A DNA stretch of 64,000 nt. It comes from Nageia nagi (Eukaryota > Pinophyta). A program made the position numbers and the translations under genes. The stretch lies in NCBI GenBank assembly GCA_050084985.1, contig JBITNC010000001.1:140430001-140494000 (forward strand), in the 5' to 3' direction. Shown here piece by piece: positions 1-12,800 of this stretch. The notes under the pieces were generated by a model. It was given only the letters and a program-made list of their open reading frames with translations, was not told the origin of the DNA and did not search any database. How positions within the stretch are numbered: position 1 is the stretch's first letter; each line of letters opens with the position of its first letter.

Positions 1-1214
1 TACATCATCTTAGGAACACTAAATACAAAAATATTCAATGTTTCATTCTTATACGCATACATAAGAAATCCTAATAAAGGTGTATCCACATCATCATGGG
101 GTACATACCCCATTCTTAGATGGAACACATGCAATCAGAACCATATATGTTAACATCATCATGAGGTACATGCCCCATTCATAGATGCAACATATGAATC
201 ATAGAGAATTACATGGTGGTCGTTACTTGAGACCTAATTGACAAAAATGACTCAAGAATGGAGGTTAGTTTGGACTTAACCAAGAAAGGTGACTCAAAGA
301 CATGGTTGGTTTGATATATTATCCAACTATGTTATGTGATGTGATGCTCATCATCATGAGGTACATGCCCCATTATTAGATATGATTAAGGGATGATTGG
401 TTTGAATATTTCCATGCATCGTTATAATAACAATGATAATGTGGCCATTGAACTAATGATTAGTTTAGTCCCAATCACTAAACTAACCTAAGAAAATGGT
501 TGATTTAATCCCAACCAAATGATTAAAAATAGCAATGGTTATTCAATGTCCACTCAATAAGGACATAATGTGCTAAGCATGATAATGAAGCATAAAATGA
601 TTAAATTACAATATTAAATGTAAATATAAGAGGGTAGAAAATGATACATGCACTTACCTATGACAAACAATGTGATTTGATATAAAAATGTTAGTACAAG
701 TGCTAAGCCTCATGTTGATTTTTACCTTGCAACTTTTTTGAAGCTAAGATGTAATTGTACTAAGCATTTTGAATTGTGTGGTGTCTGATAACTATACAAG
801 ATCGCTTAAGGCATCATCTACACGATTGATTGAAATAATATCGATGGTTTGAAAATAACAACTAATTGGTGGATCTCTAAAGGTGCCACATGGTTTATCT
901 GACTCGGATAAGACTACTGGTCCCTTTTATTTTTGTTTAAACCTGAAATATGTTAAGAATTCCAACATGGGAATTGGGATGATTGATAAATTTTACATAA
1001 AATCCTAGCGTGGGTGCTAGCTCAATAAAATGGAAATGAATCTAGGATTCTGACACCTAACATTTGTACTAATGATTTACTAAATAATGACCTCTAAAAC
1101 CTATGTGATAAGCTTCCTTTATGCATACAAGGGCTTAAGATGCTTTGCATTTATTGAAAATTTATTAACTTACCCTTCAATTGTTGCCAACCTGTATGTG
1201 TTGTTTGGATATTT
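1..1214. repeat. AT-rich 3' flank of Gypsy-A with a short dispersed repeat
   Basis: No coding sequence is visible. A motif reading roughly ATCATGAGGTACATGCCCCAT, followed by a TAGATG-like tail, occurs three times (about 87-127, 151-190 and 348-383). The stretch lies downstream, in minus orientation, of the Gypsy-A integrase fragment, so it may hold the element's 3' untranslated region or LTR. No LTR boundary could be fixed because the partner LTR is not identifiable in the window. Confidence 0.4.
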
Positions 1215-1575
1215 GGTTTTGATGCAAGGACCAATATAATTGGTCTCAACCTTGCCTTTGTCCTACTTAACCCGTGACTTGTGATGGTTCTCATTGAGTG
1301 CTAGATCACCCACTTGGAACTATCTTGGCATAATCTTCTTACTATATGCATTCTTGGCTGATTTATGATAAGTTCTAATATGTTATAAGGTATGAAATCT
1401 CTTTTCATCCAACCCTTCTAGTTGCCTTGGTCTTGGTTTTTGTAGCTCTTCCTAATCAATGATGCCTTACAGGGATACCCTTAATAATGGTATCTTTACC
1501 TCCAATGGTAGGACTTCCTCATCTCCGTATATCAATAAAATGGAGTATAACTTGTATTTGATCTAATGCTTGTTT
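1215..1575 (-). pseudogene. Gypsy-A integrase C-terminal fragment (left of Copia-1)
   Basis: Reading the minus strand from 1575 downward gives a degenerate but clear Ty3/gypsy integrase C-terminus. A YGDEEVLPLEVKIP-like segment is followed by LEGLDEKR and then FQVGDLAL, which is the usual order in plant gypsy integrases. Stop codons interrupt it. The sequence stops exactly at the TGTTT target duplication of Copia-1 and its upstream half resumes at 9981. It therefore belongs to the same element as the RT and RNase H at 10-12.4 kb, separated by the later Copia insertion. Confidence 0.75.
1571..1575. repeat. Target-site duplication of Copia-1, left copy
   Basis: TGTTT lies directly left of the LTR and is repeated at 9981-9985. 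Five bases is the standard duplication length for LTR retrotransposons. Confidence 0.9.
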
Positions 1576-2077
1576 TGAGATATTTGAACTATAAAATAAA
1601 CAACTTTAAATTTCCAAGATCACATGAAAGCTCACAAATAACATCTAAATAACTCATAAAGCAATCTCACAAAGATAAGTCAATATGTAAAGTGGTTCCT
1701 CCAACTATGAGTACATCCAATAACTAGATCTCACTTCATTCATAAATATGAATCTCTTACAATTCTTCTAATCTCATCTCCTAAACACTATCTTATAGCA
1801 TAACTTTACTCTACACATTGGTGTATGATCCAAAGAGTTAGAATTCTATTTAAAAGCCAAAATCCCTCTTTGGATCACCTTTTTACCAAATGTACAAAAA
1901 GCATGGCATGCACATCCTTTTACCCAAGGGTCATGCTCATGACATGTAGTGTAGGACAAGTTACATTATCATATTCATTTAAATACATAAGGTATAAAAT
2001 GATACCTTTAAGTATTAGTGAACTTACATATAAGATTATTACATAACCTTTACAATAATGCATTATACATTCCAACA
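1576..2077 (-). repeat. Copia-1 3' LTR
   Basis: This 502-bp LTR starts with TG (TGAGATATTTGAAC) and ends in CCAACA on the plus strand, so on the element strand it begins TGTTGG. It aligns along its whole length with 9479-9980 with scattered substitutions. The polypurine tract adjoins its right edge. Confidence 0.95.
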
Positions 2078-2093
2078 ATCCCCCTTGATGCAA
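2078..2093 (-). other. Copia-1 polypurine tract
   Basis: On the minus strand this reads CATCAAGGGGGATTG, ending right at the LTR start. A CATCAAGGGGG tract just before the 3' LTR is the usual plus-strand primer site of plant Copia elements. Confidence 0.85.
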
Positions 2094-2731
2094 TATTGGG
2101 ATACAACGAATAAGTGAGAAAAAGAAGAAAAAGTAAGAGAGTTCTCCTTTGAATAGATACAACCAAAGATGAGAACTTTTTACAAAGTTTTGAATCAAGC
2201 AAGATCTAGTTTGAGACTCACTACTTTGCCAAATACAATCATTAACCATAATTGATTTCAATGTACATGAACCTGCAAACTCAAAGGAACTTGCAGGTCA
2301 TAAGCAGTTCAAATAAAGAGATCAATTAGATGCAACATATTCATATCAATAAGGATAGATGAATTACAAAAATATCATCATGACCTAATCAATTATGCAC
2401 TATAAGTTATCAAGAATATGTTAAGCTAAAACTTGTAGTCACTTGTTGTATATATAACATGTGTTGGTTATCATTACAAAATAGAACATGCACATATGAG
2501 TTCTTCATATATGGATAACTAAACAATGCCAAAAGATACATAAGAGTTCCTCACACATGGATAACTAAGAAATGCTAGATTGGCCAATCTTTTTACTTTA
2601 AAAATTTGAACCAGTTGTTCCTCATGTAGAGCAAACTTACCACAAAGGTGTACAATAAAATGAACACTATATAGCATAAAATCCTCTTAGAGGTGAAGTT
2701 GTCATCATAAACATGAAGTCAACACTATAAT
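2094..2731 (-). other. Copia-1 3' untranslated segment
   Basis: This non-coding stretch lies between the RNase H stop and the polypurine tract. It aligns with 58205-59200 of Copia-3. It holds only two or three copies of the CATATGGATAAC-type repeat (about 2498-2575), which is expanded to about eleven in Copia-3. Confidence 0.7.
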
Positions 2732-3300
2732 TCAAACTTCACTTTCCTTGAAGGGCAACTTCACTAACTTGATAGCATCACTAAGCTTATAGAATTGAGC
2801 TTCCAGGAGGGGCTTGGTGAACAAATCAATGAAGTTCAAGGTGGATGGATAATACTTCAATTGTATGATGCCATTAAGAACCTTCTCTCTGATAAAATAT
2901 GCTTGAATTTCCACATGTTTTATTTTTTGATGGAACACAAGATTCTTATCCAAAGAAATCATTGACTGATTATCTGAAGAAATCAAAGATAAGCCATCTT
3001 GCTCATACCTAATTTCTTTCAAAAGATGCCTTAGCCAAATGGCTTCTTAGGTTGCAACAAACATGGCATGGTATTCAGCTTTTATGGTAGAAAGAGAAAT
3101 AGTAAGCTGCTTCTTGGAAGCCCAAGAGATATCATCTGAATCAATGCTAAACACATATGTAGAGGTTGATTTCCTATCATCTCTATCTCCCCCATAGTTA
3201 GAGTATGAAAATCTAAAAAAGAATAAATGAGGGTAACTTATAATACTTGAGAGCAAGATCCTTAGTCCTTGCAACATACTTCAATATTTGCTTAACAGCA
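2732..3300 (-). pseudogene. Copia-1 RNase H domain
   Basis: The fragments show the Copia RNase H signature. ISWASKKQ is followed by LSTIKAEYHAM (catalytic-type Glu), then an open piece with NQSMISLDKNLVFHQK and FIREKVLNGIIQ, and finally DLFTKPL, the usual C-terminal marker. A frame change near 3022-3047 separates the two halves. This is the terminal pol domain in element orientation. It is a relic with no intact frame. Confidence 0.85.
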
Positions 3301-4340
3301 TTGAGATGCTCAACATATGGTTTTTGTATGAATTATGTCATCAGATTCACTGCAAAGGTAATATCTAACCTAAAAATAGTCAAATATAAAAGATTACCAA
3401 TTAATTACATGTAAACGATAACATCAACTAATTAAGAGTTGGAACTCAAAGAAATAGTGATCTCAAGAGAGATTGGGATCATAGCATATCTACACTCCTC
3501 CATTTTAAACTTATGCAAGATGTCTGATATATACTAAGATTTATTGAGATAAGTACAATCCTTATATTGATACACTTACATTCTAAGGTAGTAGTGCAAG
3601 AGACCAAGATCAACCATTTCAAATGTTGCCTTAAGTTTGGATATGCACTCTTGAATGATTTTATCATTATTCCTAGTAATCGAAAGATCATCCACATAAA
3701 GAAGCATCAAGACCACATCTTTTCCTTGATTGAGCATATATAGATCAGAGTTTGAAAAGCATTTAAAGAAACTAATGTCTGTAAAATACTCTTAAATTTT
3801 TTTTGTACCAAGCTTTAGGTGCTTACTTAAGTCCATATAATGACTTCTTTAGCTTGCACACAAAGGACTCTTTACCTTCTACAATGAACCCTTCTAGTTG
3901 ATTTATGAAGATTTCCACATCTAAGTCAACATTGAGAAATGCACTCTTGATGTCAAGTTGAAAAACTTTTCATTTTTGAGTTGCAAAAAGAGCAAGGATA
4001 ATTCTCACAATAGGCATCTTTACCACGGGATCAAAGGTTTTATCATAATCTACATCGTATTTCTTAGTAAAACCTTTGGCTACTAACCTTGCCTTGTATT
4101 TCTCAATATCCCTAATAGAATTGTACTTGACCTTGTAGATACACTTATTACCAATTGCATTTTTCTCATAGGGTTAAGGAACTAAATCCTAAGTTTCATT
4201 TTTCATAAGCACCCCATACTCCATTTTATTGGCTTCCATCCAACACTCATGCTTTGAAGCTTCTTCGAAGGATGAGGGCTCATGCTTATTATTAATCTTG
4301 GAAAATAAATATTTGTTCAAGGTCATACTCTTTATTACCC
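3301..4340 (-). pseudogene. Copia-1 reverse transcriptase domain
   Basis: The translated minus strand shows broken blocks of the Copia RT. They include a MLLYVDDLSITRN-like block near 3670-3705 (the YVDD active site), a segment equivalent to QLDVKSAFLNVDLDVEIF near 3900-3960, and KARLVAKGF near 4060-4090. Stops and frameshifts break every frame. It lies between the RNase H and integrase pieces, as expected for the Copia order integrase, RT, RNase H. Confidence 0.85.
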
Positions 4341-5560
4341 TTTGAGTTGGAGAGTTTTATTCACGAGGTGACTTGACTACATTAATATCCAACCAACTAG
4401 GAGCAATTAATAAGTCATCTAGATCATCAACATCCTCATTAGAAGTAGATTCTTTAAGAAGTTTATTGAATTTGAAATGAACACTACTTTGTAGCATAAA
4501 AAGTAGAGCCTGTAGCCTCTATGTTGACTATCATAACCCATAAAGATGCATTTTTTAGCTCTTTTGTCCAACTTTTATTTTTTTAATAATAATTTAGAAT
4601 ACTTCATAACCAATACCCTAAGGTGAGAAATGTTAGGTTTTGTTCTTGACAATGCTTCAAAAGGAGTTTTACCCTGAATGACTTTTGTGGAACACCTATT
4701 CAAGGTGTAATAGAAGTGCTCAACAATTTCACCGCATAAGAAACTAGGAAGATTACTTAACATGCATCTAGCCATCTCATGATTATCCTATTTTTCTTTT
4801 CAATAACAATCATCTATCCGATTAGGTAAGGAATTGTAAGCTGCCTCTTGAATTCCATTCTTAACATAAAAGTCATTGAACTCTTGCTATTGTATTTCCT
4901 CCATTATTGATCATTATCTTGATGTTAGCTTAGTTTATTTTCAACTAAGCCTTTAAATTTTTGAAACTCTTAAAGTTTTGATCTTAATGCTCAAGTATTA
5001 CCTAAGGTCATCCTACTCAAGTCATCAATAAAGGGCAAGATGCCAATGCTCCCCAAATGACATAAGTCAAAATAGACCCATCAATTTTTTGAATGCACAA
5101 TTTAAAGAAAGGTTGTGATGCTTTATTATCTTATTTTTCAACTTTTCTATAGCATTTGTCAGATTGCACTTCTCACATTGACCAAATAACTGATGTAAAT
5201 TAAAGGCAAACTATGCACAAAATTCTTGGTCTTCTTTAATTGAATCTTATGGTTAATATACCCTAAACGGTTGGTGCTAAAGATTCTTCTAGAACACCAT
5301 GTGTAGCAAAAACACATCTTTGTAGAACTTGATCAAGTAAGAGGATCATCTTTCATTATCTTTATCCAATCATGCATTTTTCAATTCTTTAATACACTAG
5401 AGATAGAGTCAAACTTAAAAAGTTACCTTTTTTCATAACTTGATCATGAGAGTAAGTTCATCCTAACGTTAGGACATAAAGACATTTTCAGAACATTCCA
5501 TGATACAACACACTTTATAGCCTTGATCTTAAGATAGATATCACCTTCATATTGATCTTT
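4341..5560 (-). pseudogene. Copia-1 integrase region
   Basis: The recognisable piece, about 4575-4775, reads MARCMLSNLP, LCGEIVEHFYYTLNRCSTK and TPFEALSRTKPNISHLRV. This is the conserved Copia integrase C-terminal stretch. Further right (4860-5250) the equivalents of the catalytic core and the GAG-pre-integrase zinc finger can be followed only by comparison with Copia-3 (61013-61786). The frame is badly broken. Confidence 0.75.
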
Positions 5561-5779
5561 TTATACATATGAAGTTTTCAAAGTATATTTTCAAACATAG
5601 ATTGATGGTGCAAAACCAGAAGATCAAACAATCCAAGAAAATTAAATGCAAACATAATGCATGACTAAATAGATTATACTTCATAATGATCTTTTTACTT
5701 ATTGAAGTTTTCAACGTTTTTCAAATTTTCGTAGCAAACAAATTATGCTGTGCAAAATTAATTGATATCTTCTTTCTTT

Positions 5780-6713
5780 GAAGTTCTTTACTTACCATTG
5801 CTTTTGTTCTTTTATCTCTTTTCTTTTTGTAGCAATCAACTTCTTTATGACCTTGGATGTCATAATAGTTTTAATTGCTATCAAACTTTTCCTTGGGATA
5901 TGGATTATTTACTTTGCCTTTCTATCCCTTTGCTTGAAATGATTATTGTTGTCATATTCTTATTGTTACTATTGTTGCCAATGTTCTTGCTATTGTTGTT
6001 GCTATTACCTTTTTATCAAACCTTTAGAGAAGAAGGATAGATTCTTTTGATGTGAAACTTCTTTTGAAAGGAGTTTTGGTTACTCCTAGAGCAACATTAT
6101 TATTCTTTAGAAAAGAAATCAATACCTTTTTGTTAGGGTTTTCTTTATGCTTCAAAAGGAGCTAAGAAAGGTTCTTAAGGGAGAATACTTCTTTTTCATC
6201 ATCAAGCCTTATTTCCATAACTATAATAAAGTTTTCAAATTTTGAAAAAAGGCTTTGAATAATGATGAAGACCATGAATTCATAATTGATCCAATTGCAG
6301 TCATAAGCAATAAGTTGGGTCCTTAGGTCATTGATTTTGTTTAAGTAGATGGTAACATTTTCATCTTCCTCTTAATGAGATTGAAGCAACTTTTGGAGAA
6401 TGGTAAACCTTCTTGAAAACTTTAAACTGAGGTAGATTTGCTTAAACTTATCCCAAGCTTCATTTATTAAGGTTTAAAAGGAAATTATCAAGAGCACATC
6501 ATCTAAAATTGCACAAAAAATCATGGAGGTTGCTAACTCATTCTTCATGTTGTAAGCCTTTACTGCCTTATCATCTGTAGGAGGTATAATGTTCTCATCC
6601 ACTATTTGCTAAAGCTTCCTTGCCTATAACTCAACTCTCTTTCGAGGTTCCCAAATCTTAAAGTTAGAAGCATCAACAATGTGTTTGGGTAAAAAGGATT
6701 CTCCTACTTGCTA
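5780..6713 (-). pseudogene. Copia-1 gag (UBN2-type) relic
   Basis: The minus strand from about 6713 reads VGESFLPKHIVDASNFKIWE and continues with AYNMKNELATSMI, the N-terminal gag pattern seen also in Copia-3 at 62714. A degenerate CCHC zinc knuckle lies near 5835-5875. It keeps the GHKEVDC half, but the leading cysteines read NYYD. Several stops interrupt the frame. Gag would form the virus-like particle and bind RNA; this copy cannot do so. Confidence 0.75.
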
Positions 6714-9466
6714 CAAAAAAATGTGAAATAATAAGCATGTGGTTCAATAAACAACATTATATGTTAAGTTTTAACAAAGTAAGTAATACATGTTACATTT
6801 AATTAACTAAGATATGCTTGATTTGATTCACTAGTGTAAATATTTTACAACTCAAATAATAACCTATGTACCTGAATACATTTCTCATCTTAAAAATCGT
6901 ATATGTAGAGTGACATTGTTGATGCTTATTTTCTTATCTAAAATTAGGTCTTCACCTAGATGCCCATACAAGAAAAGCTTAGGTACTACAAATTCTCAAC
7001 TAGTTCACCTTGGTTAGTATTATACTCTCACAAGGAGAAGTACCTACTATTTTCCAAGGTTATGAAGTATATTGTATCGACCAAATTATTAATCTTGATC
7101 AAGTTTCAAGTTGTCCTCCTAGGTTATCAGGATAATCCCTGAATGTATGTGTGAACATGTGGTATCACTACACACATGCCTATCCACCTATTGGAGTTAT
7201 GTCCAAACCAACAGAGGACTTAAGGGTAATTAAAAAGTATGAACTTTTCACCAATTGGATCATCGAACTTAAAGGCTCCAGTTCATCTGTCCTCACCTCA
7301 TGGCTCCCCAAATAAGTCATTTTATAGAATGTAAGTGCGAATGTGTTCATTTTAAAGGGTTGGTCAATCAATGTTTACAATTTTGCATATGTAAATAAAA
7401 TAAAATGCAAAACATGATATAAAAGAGCATAAGTAAACATCATCCATTTGTAATTTTTGAAACCTAAGAGTCCAATGGGTTTTGTTTACTAGCCTCTAAA
7501 GGATATATTTACATAGGTCCATAACTTGCACAAGTTATCTTTGCATAAAGGATAAATGCATCATTTCCATAATTTGCACAAGTCTAATAACTTTTCATAA
7601 GAATAAAAACACTTAGCATGCATCATTCTAGAGCTTTGAAATTAATTAATAAGCATGCATCAAATTAAGTTAACTTTACATAGAGATATACTTGTAATAT
7701 CTAGATAAATATTTAAGTAAAGTTTATATGTATTCCTCACTTTTACTTTAAAAAAATTTATCCCCTAAAGATAGCATACTAGTTTTACCTTAGAAATTTA
7801 ACTAAGAAAACTACTTGTATGCTAAAAATTATATTCTAAGTATGCATCCATTCTAAAAAATTTAAGTAAATACAAAATAATTCCCCATTTTTTACTTAAA
7901 AAAAGGTTTGAAGATGCCTCCATTCAATAGATACTAAAAATTAGTTTGCTTAAAAATGTTAAGAATTAGGCAAAAAAAAAAAAATCCCTCTTAAGAAAAT
8001 AACACTATGTTATTCAATAAGGTATATTTTTATTTTTAAAGCATGCTTAATTTATACTTTAAATAATTTGCCCAAAAAAATGCCACAATGGAAAATTTCC
8101 TCTATATAAAAAAATTGCTTTTAAGGGGTACTAAAGCATGCCATGATGAGTTGAACTTGGAAGGGTTAAAAAAATAAATACTAGACCTTCCTTTACTCCA
8201 TGGCAGAGTCATTTAATGAAAAAAATGATGTTAAACCACTTTAATGAGATAGGATTTTACTTAGAGAGGACACCCATTCATTAATGAAGAATCAAAAGCA
8301 TATAAGCAACCATCATATTACAAAATTTTTAGAAAAAAAATGGAGAGGAAGAGGGCCAAAAGGCCAAGGTCAGAGTTTTATTGAAAAATTTATAGAGCTA
8401 CATCTGGAAGGAGGAAGGAGAGGTCAAATGAGGAAGGAGGAAGGAGAGGCCATGCAACAGAGAGGTGTGGGGTGATTAGAGTGGTCGCTAGTGGTAAGCC
8501 AACTAGATCAATTCACCTTTCCTGCTATCCTCAAAGCATGCAACAAACTAGGAGGCCATGGTCAAGGTAGCTGAGGGGAGCCCGTGGTGGAGGTAGCAGA
8601 GGGGAACTATCAGGTGGAGCAAATACTACATTCCTATTCTCCTCTACTAATGTCTATCTTATAGTTGGCTAATGAAGGATGATAGAGAGAAAAAAGAGTG
8701 GAGCTATGCTAAGTGAGGTGGGAAGCGAAGATAAGGGCTAACAAGGTTGAGAGAAGCGATGAAAGGGTTGAGGTCGCGGGGCTGGTCACCATGCAAAAAT
8801 GTTGGGTAGGCAAAGGGGTTAGCCATGGGATTGGCCACCATCATATGGTAAATAACCCTCCCTAAAAAATATATGGCCCCACCTCGAGTCTACACATGCA
8901 GTTTGGACAAAGTGCAGACCACTTGGAGGAGAATAGCAGTCGATGGTGGGTAAGTGATGGGATAGATAAAGTTTGATCATCGCCTTCCCCCTTATCGTTA
9001 GCTTTAAAAAAGGTTAATGTAAATTATTATTCAAAATACAATTTTGAACATATATACATATATATATTCTATGTTGCCTCTTTTTTAAAAAATACCTCCT
9101 TTTTGGTAAAAATAATTGTAAAGAAAATTACAATGTTTTAGTAAAATTTTAATTGTGTTTTTTGTACATAATGAAATATATATATATTTTATTTCAAACC
9201 CAAAAAAAAACTTATAACAATATATAAAACATCTTTTATAAATAGTTACAAAATAAATATTGTATAACAATATATTGCTAAATTTAAGCCAATCTTGTAA
9301 AAGAAATAGACTAACACATAATACAAAATATGTTAGTAATATAAAGTATTCCAAGAAGGAAAGGAGGTTATACCTTTGAAACTCTTTTACCTGATAATGA
9401 AGAGTAGGTTTAAGACCTCTAAGTTGAATACCTCCAAGATGTTGAAGAAGAGCTTCCACATCAAGC
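6714..9466 (-). other. Copia-1 long non-coding leader
   Basis: About 2.75 kb lies between the primer-binding site and gag with no coding signal. The gag-proximal part (6714-8000) aligns with 62715-64000, showing the same long leader in Copia-3. A purine-rich, GC-richer patch sits at 8330-8980 with repeated GGAGGAAGGAG motifs. It is AT-rich elsewhere with homopolymer runs near 7975. Leaders this long are unusual for Copia, so a captured sequence or a lost extra ORF is possible. Confidence 0.6.
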
Positions 9467-9478
9467 TTTGATACCAAA
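9467..9478 (-). other. Copia-1 primer-binding site
   Basis: The minus strand next to the 5' LTR reads TTTGGTATCAAAGC, close to the TGGTATCAGAGC complement of initiator-methionine tRNA used by most plant LTR elements. Confidence 0.85.
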
Positions 9479-9980
9479 TGAGAGATTTGAACTATAAACT
9501 AAACAACTTTAAACTCCCAAGATCACATGTAAGCTTACAAATCACATCTAAATAACTCACAAAGCAATCTCACAAAGATAAGTCAATATGTAAAGTGGTT
9601 CCTCCAACTATGAGTACATCCAATGACTAGATCTCACTTCATTCACAAACATGAATATCTTACAATTCTCCTAATCTCATCTCCTAAACACTATCTTATA
9701 ACATAACTTTACTCTACAAATTAGTGTGTGATCCAAAGAGGGAGCATTTTATTATAAAAGCCAAAATCACTCTTTGGATCACCATTTTACCCAATCTACA
9801 AAAGCATTACATGCACATCCTTTTACCCAAGGGTCATGCTCATGACATGTAGTGTAGGACAAGTTACATTATCTTATTCACTTAAATACATAAGGTATCA
9901 AATGATACCCTTAAGTATTAGTGAAATTACATAGAAGATTGTTACATAACCTTTACAATAATGCATTATACATTTCAACA
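9479..9980 (-). repeat. Copia-1 5' LTR
   Basis: This 502-bp LTR starts TGAGAGATTTGAAC and ends TTCAACA on the plus strand. It is equal in length to the left LTR and differs from it by scattered substitutions, so the insertion is not recent. The primer-binding site adjoins it on the left, fixing the element's orientation as minus. Confidence 0.95.
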
Positions 9981-12428
9981 TGTTTTTTATTCCCATAATG
10001 CATATATAAGCTACAAATACCAATCTCAGTGATTTTTCTTGATTATCTTGCATAAGATGTTGACAATCATCTTATCACTTGCTTATGCTCATCCTTTGCC
10101 TTATGGATAGTAGGTTAATGAGAACCTTTGCTTGATCTTAAAATTTGTACAAAATTCCTTGACTTGTTTGCTTCAAAAGTTTTTTCCATTATCTATGATG
10201 ATATGAGATGGAACACCAAATCTAGCTATGATGTTTTTAGTCATGAATTTTATAATTTAAGGCCCTTTGGAGAATCTCAAATGTATAAATTTTGCCCATA
10301 TTATGAAATATTCTATAGCAACTAGGATGAATTTATGTTCCTCACTATATTTGGGATTAATAACATCAATTAAATCCAAGGCCCAAATAGCAAAAGGCCA
10401 AGGTGATATCATTGTGGCTAATTCACTTGAAGGAGTCTATTTCAAGTTAGCATGCTTTTGATATTTCTCACATTTTTTGAACATGTAAAATGCAATCCTT
10501 TTCTACTGATGGTCAATAATAGCCTAATGTTAAAAGCTTATGATAAATAGCTTTACCATTGAAATAATCTCCATTTATGCTATCATGTACTTTTTCCATA
10601 GCCTTATTTGCCTCAATTTCATTTAGACATCTAATCAAAGAACCATCAAATGAAATTTTGTAAAGAATATCATCAATAATGACATACCTTGTAGTCATGC
10701 ATTTCAACCTTTGTTCAAGGCACTTAGACTGACATGAATCTAAAATATTTCCTTGGTTGAGGTCGTTGTAGATATCAGCATGCCATGCATGTAATGGGAG
10801 AATAACACATACAAGTAGTTCCTTTTTAAAGAACCCTTGGAATTCATCATCGTCTAGAAAGGGATAATGTCTAAGTATGTTGATTTTTATTATTATTTCC
10901 TCATATTCAACTGAGATAGGTGTTAGTGAAGTGCCATTTGCCATAGCATCCACAAAATTGTTATTATCCTCGAAAATATTCTCAAACTGAATTTGTGTGA
11001 AGCACCTTTGAATCATTGCATCTACTAGGTGTTTGTATGGTTGTAACTTCTCATCTTTTATGCTGTAAGTATCATTTATCTAATTGATGATAAGTTGGGA
11101 GTCATCATAAACTTTCAACTTACTAATTCCAAGGTTGATTATTACCTTTAATCCTAAGACTAAACACTCATACTCAACCATGTTATTTGTGCACTCAAAA
11201 TTCAACTTGTAAGTCATAGGAATCATACCGCCTTCAGGAGATATTAACTAAATTCCTACCCCTGCCCCTTGTAAAAATTTGAACCAATAAAGAATAATAT
11301 CCATGTCTTATCCTCACATTGCTCAACTAGTGCCATGAGCTTATTTTTGTTATTACATTCTTTATATGCTACTACGATCATATCAACTATAACTTATCCC
11401 TTGACTACTTTTTGACATATATAAAGGAGATCAAACTCTTGGAGTTCCATAATCCATTTGGTTGAACTTCCTTGCAACTATGGTTTTGATAGCAAATACC
11501 TTAATGGATCAGCTTGAGCCAAAATGAAGGTAGTATTGTTGATCATGTAGTACCTCAATTTATGAGTTGTGTAGACTATGGCATAGCATAACTTCTCAAA
11601 TGGTGTGTAGTTGATTTATGCATTTTGTAGTATCTTGGACAAATAGTTCATAGCCTTGTCCCTATTTTCATTATCAAGTTGCATAAGGACTATTCCAATA
11701 GCATTGGTTGTAGCTAAAATGTATAAATATAGAGGCTTGTTATGATCGATTGGTTGCAAAATAGGAGGGTTAAGTATGTAACTCTTGATGTCTTCAAATA
11801 CCTTTTGACACTCCCTTGTCCACATGAACCAATTTTCCTTTGTGAGCAAATAAGAGAATGGAATTTTTCTATCTACTAATTGAGCCATGTACCTCTTTAC
11901 TGCTTGTAACTTTCCTTGAAGACTTATAAGTTATCTAATATTTCTTGGTTGAGGCATATTTATTATAGCTTTAACCTTTTTGGGATCTATCTATATGCCT
12001 CTTCTAGATGCAATGTAACCAAACAACTTACCACTAGATACCTTAAAGACACACTTCTTGGGATTTAGCTTCAAGTTAAATTATCCCATCCTTTTCAAAA
12101 TGACTCTTAAGTCCTCTAAATGATTTTCCTTCTTAGTTGATGTAGCAACAATATCATCAACATAAACTTCAACTGATTTATGAATAAGGTTATGAAACAT
12201 AATTACCATTGTTATTTGGTATGTTTCTCTTATATTTTTTAAGCCAAAGGGCATGACTACCCAATAAAATATTCCATAAGGTATGATGAATGCTTTTTCA
12301 TGTTGATCCTCTCCATTGATTCAAATTTGATCGTACCTTGAGAAACCATCCATGAATGATAACATTTCATGTCCTGTTGTAGAATTCACAATTGTATCAA
12401 TGTGTGGTAATGGAAAGTTATCCATTTG
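9981..12428 (-). pseudogene. Gypsy-A pol relic (Ty3/gypsy, Tat lineage)
   Basis: Minus-strand pol can be followed in order. RT lies at about 11880-12428, with PLPHID, HEMLSFMDGF, a PYGIFYWVVMPFGLKN-like block and EVYVDDIVATS. RNase H 1 lies at about 11616-11888, with a TTNAIGIVLMQ-like block. A second RNase H lies at about 10940-11240, with MVEYECLVLGLK and LKVYDDSQLIINQI. The integrase zinc-finger region is at 10513-10700 (ILYKISFDGSLIRCL, KVHDSINGDYFNGK), and integrase core remnants with YYP, GK and NKMIVNIL-like pieces lie at 10040-10130. Two RNase H domains are typical of the Tat lineage. Stops are common. The left end continues at 1575 beyond Copia-1; the right end is cut by the CACTA terminus at 12429. 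Confidence 0.8.
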
Positions 12429-12800
12429 CACTACTACCAAAAAATGGATTTGCATCTTTTTTATGTCTAAACTCTTTATTATTTTTTTTACATTTTTCAA
12501 TTTTTCGATGCAAAAAAGGATGCAAACTGCAAGTCAAAAATTGCATCAATTTTTGCATTTTTTTTTACTTTTTACATCTCCAAAACCAATTTTTGCATCA
12601 CTTTTTGCATCTAAAGGTGTCTTTTTTTACATCTTAAAGAGTTCCATATTGCATCAATTTTTGCATCCTAATGTGTCTAAAATTGTATCTTTTTTTCTAT
12701 CTGAATGGATCTAAAATTATGTCAATTTTTGAGTCCAAAAGGGTCATTTTTTTCCTATTAAGTCTTTTTTTGCATCTAAAATTGCATCATTTTTGTTTGA
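12429..12800. repeat. CACTA left terminus and sub-terminal repeats
   Basis: After the terminal CACTACTACC the sequence carries about ten copies of a TTTTTGCATC-like motif, mostly in one orientation. In En/Spm elements such sub-terminal arrays bind the accessory transposon protein (TNPA). Short open frames across this stretch are by-products of the repeat. Confidence 0.75.

Larger units (their letters stand above)
1576..9980 (-). mobile_element. Copia-1, full-length Ty1/copia LTR retrotransposon
   Basis: This complete 8405-bp element lies in minus orientation. Two LTRs of 502 bp each flank it, and the 5-bp target duplication TGTTT is perfect on both sides (1571-1575 and 9981-9985). Inside, from right to left, are a primer-binding site matching initiator-Met tRNA (9467-9478), an unusually long leader of about 2.75 kb, gag, integrase, reverse transcriptase, RNase H, a 640-bp 3' untranslated part and a polypurine tract. 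Gag and pol carry many stops and frameshifts, so the copy is dead. It shares its internal sequence with Copia-3 at 58.2-64 kb. The target was the integrase region of Gypsy-A, which dates Copia-1 as the younger of the two. Confidence 0.95.

Noticed and set aside
8284-8475. 63-codon ORF rich in Arg and Gly as a gene
   Set aside because: It lies in the purine-rich patch of the Copia-1 leader and reflects base composition only.
12352-12714. Two overlapping 80-120-codon ORFs as genes
   Set aside because: They translate the junction of Gypsy-A and the CACTA sub-terminal repeats and are low in complexity.
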